Notes under the pieces: generated by a model
What the model was told of the DNA's origin: nothing
The model's input: only the letters and a program-made list of their open reading frames with translations
Databases searched by the model: none
In this document: piece by piece, positions 58,769 to 64,000 of the stretch
How positions within the stretch are numbered: the first letter of the stretch is position 1
Layout: every line of letters begins with the position of its first letter
Assembly (NCBI RefSeq): GCF_019112545.1
Contig: NW_025064944.1
Span: 78,993 to 142,992 of the forward strand
Direction of reading: 5' to 3'
From: Guyanagaster necrorhizus
Lineage: Eukaryota; Basidiomycota; Agaricomycetes; Agaricales; Physalacriaceae
DNA length: 64,000 nucleotides
Program-made: the position numbers and the translations under genes

Positions 58769-59730
58769 CTAGAATGCAATTACCCTCATCTTGTCAGCTA
58801 CCAAGAATAAATAATCCCTGACTGGGTTGTTGTTGCAAACTTCAAACACCAAGAGAATAACTATTAATGCAGAGTAAAGAGTAGCAGAGTCTACGATGAC
58901 CTCTATAATTCTGCGATATGTGCGGAACCCTTCCATGATGCTGCTGACTTTGAGGATGCGGTAAATAATGAAAATCATGCACCATAGTAGGGTAGCCAAT
59001 ATGAGTGAAGTGTAAAGCACAGCCCAGTCGACGGAGTTCAGCATGTAAAGATCCGATGGATCTGGTACCTTGTAGAAAACATTATTGTAGAGTATAATTC
59101 TTCTACTGACTAGATGTGCAGAGATGAGTTGCAGGTAATAGATTTATCCAAATCCTATGTGACAGACTTACTGAGCGCCAAAGTAGTAAAGAAAGAAAAC
59201 ATCATGCCAAAGTGGCATCTGCCAGGAGAGTGCTCAAAGCAGCATCAATATTCTCTATCAACATCATTGGCATGGATTCATGCAAGTAGGCATCGTATGT
59301 CGTCCAGAAGTTTTGCCCACATGCAATGAAATATTGGCTACACTGCATCCACAAGCAGTAAAGGTCAAAAGTTGTCACAGCATATAAGAGTAGGATGATG
59401 GCAATGAAGAAGCATGGCCTATGAGAATTTCTGTAGATTTTGCCCGAAACTAGACAGAATTTCAACTTGTTAGAAAGGAACAACATTAGTAACTTAGAGT
59501 AACTCATGAACCAAGCGTCCACATCATTACAACCACTACTCCTGTGTAAAATCCTTGGAACGGCTTGAGTCATGGATAGTTAACTGAAGCAGACTGACTC
59601 TCTGACCATGTAACAATGCATACATGACCGTTTCGTTCAATGCTCTATCCAGAAATAGGCAGATGTCCTTGACCTCGCTGTTGGTTAATTCCGGGATAGT
59701 AGTCTCAGTACTATCGATTCTGGAGAACAT
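58769..59730 (-). pseudogene. Multi-pass membrane protein gene, degraded
   Basis: Minus-strand pieces follow a common mushroom membrane-protein family. The N-terminus is ELTNSEVKDICLFLDRALNE (from 59730). Next come PCFFIAIILLLYAVTTFDL, GQNFWTTYDAY and AALSTLLADATL. Then comes a transmembrane-rich exon with WAVLYTSLILATLLWCMIFI, FRTYRRIIEVIVDSATLYSA and LVFEV. About seven membrane segments are expected in the family; at least four are visible. Where TGG is expected after ADATLA the codon is TGA. It is CpG-poor, so probably a pseudogene. Function of the family is unknown. Confidence 0.55.
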
Positions 59731-60640
59731 TGAGCCTCAAAAGAAGAGCAGAGATGGACTTTGGCACCTGATCTGACTGAGCAGTCAGTGTTTTATGTAG
59801 AACAAATCCAGTACAATATTATCTTGAAACCATCATTACCAAAGATTGCAGTGTTGGTGTAACATACTTATAGTACGGTGACCACAAAACACCTTGATAA
59901 TCTTGATTCCTGTTGTCTGAGTTCTCTTGGAAATAAGGGATACAGGTAGAAGTGATTTGTTGGTGGCATGATGATTCATATATGGGATGGTAGTCAAGCC
60001 CAGGGCTTTCTCTATCACACTCCAGTGCTTGGTATCAGATCAGAAGATACTATTTTGATGATCTAATTGTGGCATGCTTCAGTGAGATCAAAATATTGAG
60101 GTGCTCAGGAAAGCATTGTGAAGTAGAAGGCTTTAAGCTAGAGTTTGTAGCTTAGAAAACTGAGATGTGGTCCCAAAAGTCAGAGTCTATGGCAGTGCAT
60201 GATGTGACCATGTGTTAGGATCCATGTCAAGCACTCTACATCCCATGATCATGATCAGTATTTTTCAAAGTAATTTCAAAGTCTTCATGCTTTTGCCTAT
60301 GACTAAAACTGTATTTCCAATGACAACATTGACTGGGCTGCTGTTGCACTATTTGCAAAGGCTGTTAGGCTCATACTGTTGCACTCATAAGCTAGGGGTT
60401 AGTAATTATTGCTCTGATACATGCAGCTAGCTTCTCTTTCACTTTACCTGGCTGCTGAAATTGTGTACACAGACTATTATATATGTGATGACTGTCAATA
60501 AAAATCAAGCAACCCATACATCCAAAATCAGTCTGGTGATGGTGAGAACACATTAATTTTGGATCAGGCTCTCACCATATCATCAAGACACATGCATTTT
60601 AGAACTACAACAAAAAGGATGTCCTATCAATTCCACAGGA
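59731..60640. other. CpG-poor intergenic DNA
   Basis: No gene is recognised. CpG is almost absent from about 59900 onward. The last bases join the repeat border GGATACATGATTACAAAAC shared with 46045. Confidence 0.4.
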
Positions 60641-60665
60641 TACATGATTACAAAACAAGGGAAAA

Positions 60666-62061
60666 TTAAGTCCTTGACACTAGTTCATACTGAAGAATCA
60701 TCATATCATCCCTTTGCCCATGATCTCCAGGCCCAAGAAACTTAGCAAATGTTTCTGCTGAAGTCCCAGCTACCAAGTTCCCTAGTAACTCTACAGCCTG
60801 GTTTTCATCTGGCCCCATCCAGCCAACTTCAACACTATGGCCAAGAGTCTCTTGAGCAAAGGCATCATCAACCTTGCTGCCAACGAGTCTCCCCACAATG
60901 ACAGAAGGATCAGGTCCATTCAGCTTTTTGACCCTCTGACCGACTGTAGCTTCACCATCCACAATAGCATCGACACCATGGGTATATAGAATCAGAGTTG
61001 ACTTGTGCAGTTGAAGCTCAGTGAGGTTGATGAAATGGGTGCTGGGCGAGTTCAGGACATATGGCGGCATCACATTGTAATACCGAATGCCATCCTGGTA
61101 GCATTGCAGTCATTGTCCTCTCAGGAGTTTGAAGAAGAGCTCTGTTGAGAACTCTGATGGGAACTTGGGACTATAGTCACTCAAACCTGTAAGCATGCAT
61201 GGAACAGTGAATACAGGGATAAGATGTGTCAGTTGCTACATACCTCTTGTGTATGGTACCACATCCAACAACTGACCATTTTCCATTATGGTCTCCTTTT
61301 CCTCTGAGGGATGCATCATGGCAATAGAAAGATACTCCTTTGGAGTACATGTGCTATGAAGGGTAAGGAGGCCCTCATCATATCCTATCCCATCAGGATC
61401 TTCACAGGATATTACTAATTGAACATCAGAACAGCCTGTCTTTGCATAAAGAATAATGACATACCAACAGTTGAATCACCTAGTCCAGCTAACCACATGT
61501 TCTCTTGCTCCTCATCGATAAGAGCCAGTGCCAGCATGGAGCCGGAAAATGCTCGCTGGAGAATCCCTTTGTTAGCGTCGACAAGTGTCACTGCTTCCGG
61601 GTAGTTTAAAGTGAAGGGGTCAGAGCACAGATTCTTGACCGCTTCGCCTATCTCTTCGTCGAATTCCTCAATCCGTTGTCGCAAGACCTTCTTCACCTTG
61701 CTGACGAGGGTATCCCGGGATCGATGTAGGCAGTCCTTGACGACTTCGCGCGGTGCCTCCTTGATCAGCCGGGGAAGATTGGCGGCAGCATAATCGGCTA
61801 TATGCGCACCACCATGGCCTGGAATTCATAGTTTAGTCAGATAGAGCAAAGGCCACAATCAAAAGGCTTACCATCGAAGACAGCGAGAAATTTCCACCGT
61901 CTGCCATCGATGAGCCATTCTTGCACGACAAATCGGTCTTCGTTCCTGGCACCGGGAGTTAGCTGGAATGTGACTGAGTGGACGCCGGCAGTCATTCTGG
62001 AACTCCATGCGTGGATAAACAGCTCCCGCCAATGTGTGATGGAACGAGCAGACGACGACAT
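60666..62061 (-). pseudogene. PP2C-like gene, broken copy F
   Basis: Exon 1 (62061-61872, 190 bases as in copies A and C) and most of exon 2 are CpG-normal: MSSSARSITHWRELFIHAW, NEDRFVVQEW, WKFLAVFDG, GHGGAHIADYAAANLP, GEAVKNLCSDP, WLAGLGDSTV. From 61515 down to about 61090 CpG vanishes and exons 3-4 erode. In exon 4 the segment RGQRPQR of copy A reads RGQ-stop-LQC because CGA became TGA. The rest of exon 4 is open for 135 codons (TLILYTHGVDAIVDGE, FAQETLGHSVEVGWMGPDEN) and ends DDMMILQYELVSRT. Nearly identical to copy E over exons 3 and part of 2. Confidence 0.78.
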
Positions 62062-62149
62062 GACTGGTGGATGATCGGTGGCGGAAAAGAAATTTCGCCC
62101 GTAGATTTCTCCAGTCAGAATACAGCTTATTAAGATGTCAGTGGTCGTA

Positions 62150-64000
62150 GCTCACCGCAGAATGAGGATAGAAAAGTGGTAATGTGGCGGAACTGGAGAA
62201 CAATGCAAGACCGGTGGCAAAGTAGTTGAAATGTCAGGGTCCGTGCGGAGAAGTCCGTTCATTCGTGATTGGTCTGACCAAGCTTCGTCCTGCACAATTC
62301 TGCAATTCAACAGGTCAATCACAGCGTCAAGCAACAGCGGATCCAGTCCACTTCCTTCACTAACAGTGATGTGCCCACCGAAGACACCGAATATTGATTG
62401 CCGATAGAGATTTTCTCACAGCGGACCAGAAACTGGGTCAAGATGAACTGATTCTAGAGTGCTCAGTCCGGGCAGGAGATATTGAACAAGGGAAGAATTT
62501 ACCTTTCAATTACCTTCTGGTTTGCCAGATGTTCGGAAAGAAACCAAAGATTCGAGGTCATTTACAATTCCAGATACTGCAAAAGACGCTCCGTCACTTC
62601 CGACCTCAATGGTATGCTTGCTTTGCTCCGCTCGTTACAATTTTCAATGTAGCATCGTCGATCGCTTCGCGGGATCTTGCACCAGAGTATTCTTGTGCTC
62701 GAAGGTTCGACTTGGAGAGAGATGACCATTTGAGGGTTATGTCAAGGTCGAGGACCCACACATTCCTCTGACAGCCCGAAAAGCGAAATAACCCTGTCTC
62801 GGATACGGGACTGGACCTACGTGCTTATGAGTATGGTCTCAATGATCAAGGGGACGTGACTGATACTCGTACCTTGATGCCTTGCATGTATTAGGACTCA
62901 CTAACGTAGTCTTGAGACAAAAGATCATGGAGGCCTCGTAAAGGCAGACAGATGTGCTGGAGTTCTAATGACGAGGTCTTGGTGAGTAGAGCATTCTTTA
63001 GTGCAGCGAAATCAAGCTCATTGGAGACAAAGAAAGGTATTACTATGACTGAGCGAGTTGTAATGTGGAGGAGCGCGATATATGATGATTTGGTTTCTGC
63101 TACGAATTCTCTACGGTCCGTCTGACGCTGACATCAGTACCGATGGGAGGACCACTTGTTCAGCAAAAGGGTTGATGAGATCTGGCGTCGCGTCGCGCGC
63201 GATGAACAAAACCAAAATAGAATCACTTGATTCTTTATGGGTTGGCTCATCGGGTTCGATGACAACAGCACCAGACCACTCATACTCTCAGCCTTGCTGG
63301 GAATACAGATGCAGGTGATATCCATATCCACCATCTTCTCCTGTGCTTTACCCACCATCCCCATCATAGGTCCCAGCTGCATGACATCCCTGATCGTCGT
63401 CTTTTGTGTGGTCACCTGTGCCATACTTCTCTCAGTCTATATTCGTTCCTAGAGGGACAGGGGAATACCTTGTAAAATGCGAGATGTCATTGCTAGAAAA
63501 CCATGGTGAACATGTCAGAACATGATGCACAGTCCCTCAGCATGCCAATACTTCACAATCAGTCGTTCATGGATCTATCTGTTTCGGCTTGATACCTGCC
63601 CTCCATCCAGAACGATGGGCCTTCTATTTTAGAGGAGTTCCCAAATGACACGTTGTTCCCCGGTACTCTTGGTGGTTCTTGTTGACTCGGCTCGGCAATA
63701 CGATTTAGGAAGATCCCGGAGAAATGCAAGGTACTCTAGTGCATACCGTTCAGGTTGCGCTATGCATCATCAGCTAGGAGGGTTGTTAGGAAGGGGTCCT
63801 GGGGCTGTATTGATGAACAGACGCACCTACACACTGGCACTGTCGACCCGGGAGAGCTTCCTGTCTAGCAAGAGGTCCGAATGATAGCGACCATACGGCG
63901 CTCAGCCCACTGGGACTAACGAACGACGACGAAGATGACGACACTACGACGTTCCCACCTCACCGCTAGGTCCGGCACAATCGGTAACTATCCTCGGTCG
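62150..64000 (-). pseudogene. Unidentified gene relic, block copy 3, runs off the window
   Basis: It is colinear with 23343-25160: DEAWSDQSRMNGLLRTDPD (about 62290-62230), the region at 62600-62720, and QLGPMMGMVGKAQEKMVDMD (about 63320-63380). Base identity with copy 1 is very high in 63121-63470. Stops and small deletions break all frames. The 5' part lies beyond 64000. Confidence 0.5.

Overview
The window looks like genomic DNA of a filamentous basidiomycete, most likely an agaricomycete. The evidence is genes split by many 45-65 bp GT-AG introns and families typical of mushrooms: a DUF6699 protein, a HET-domain gene, an F-box protein, PPM/PP2C-like phosphatases, a CE16-type GDSL esterase, a cyclopropane-fatty-acid-synthase-like enzyme and a multi-pass membrane protein. 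Chromodomain Ty3/gypsy and Ty1/copia elements are also present. I cannot name the genus.

Layout. 1-6.78 kb is a CpG-erased block holding a dead Ty3/gypsy chromovirus that has landed in a short-chain dehydrogenase gene. 7.4-21 kb is gene-rich: a DUF6699 gene, two RRM-like paralogues in opposite orientation (9.2-10.6 and 19.7-21.0 kb), and between them a broken HET gene, a cyclopropane-synthase-like gene and an F-box gene. 21-64 kb is a mosaic of local duplications. Seven copies or fragments of one PP2C-like gene lie here: two intact at 21.8 and 35.0 kb, and five broken at 28.8, 37.6, 45.6, 46.1 and 60.7 kb. Three copies of an unidentified neighbouring gene, one full and one truncated GDSL esterase, and two copies of a 55-60 codon Cys-rich mini-gene with a strong TATA box are also here. 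29.7-33.4 kb carries a cluster of tRNA-like, SINE-like modules beside a broken alpha/beta hydrolase gene. 51.7-57.7 kb is a three-level nest of LTR elements. 57.7-60.6 kb holds a degraded membrane-protein gene.

Across the window two states of DNA alternate with sharp borders: ordinary CpG-containing DNA, and blocks in which CpG is nearly absent and replaced by TpG/CpA (1-6.78 kb, 43.2-46.9 kb, parts of 59.9-61.5 kb). Because the window holds CpG-rich and CpG-erased copies of the same PP2C gene, the change can be read base by base. It has turned arginine codons into stops. The likeliest explanation is cytosine methylation and deamination at transposons that also covered neighbouring gene copies.

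The genes do not form an obvious pathway. The window reads as a gene-rich arm next to a repeat-driven, duplicating region where gene copies are made, inactivated and eroded. All splice models were worked out by eye from reading frames, GT/AG sites and paralogue comparison.
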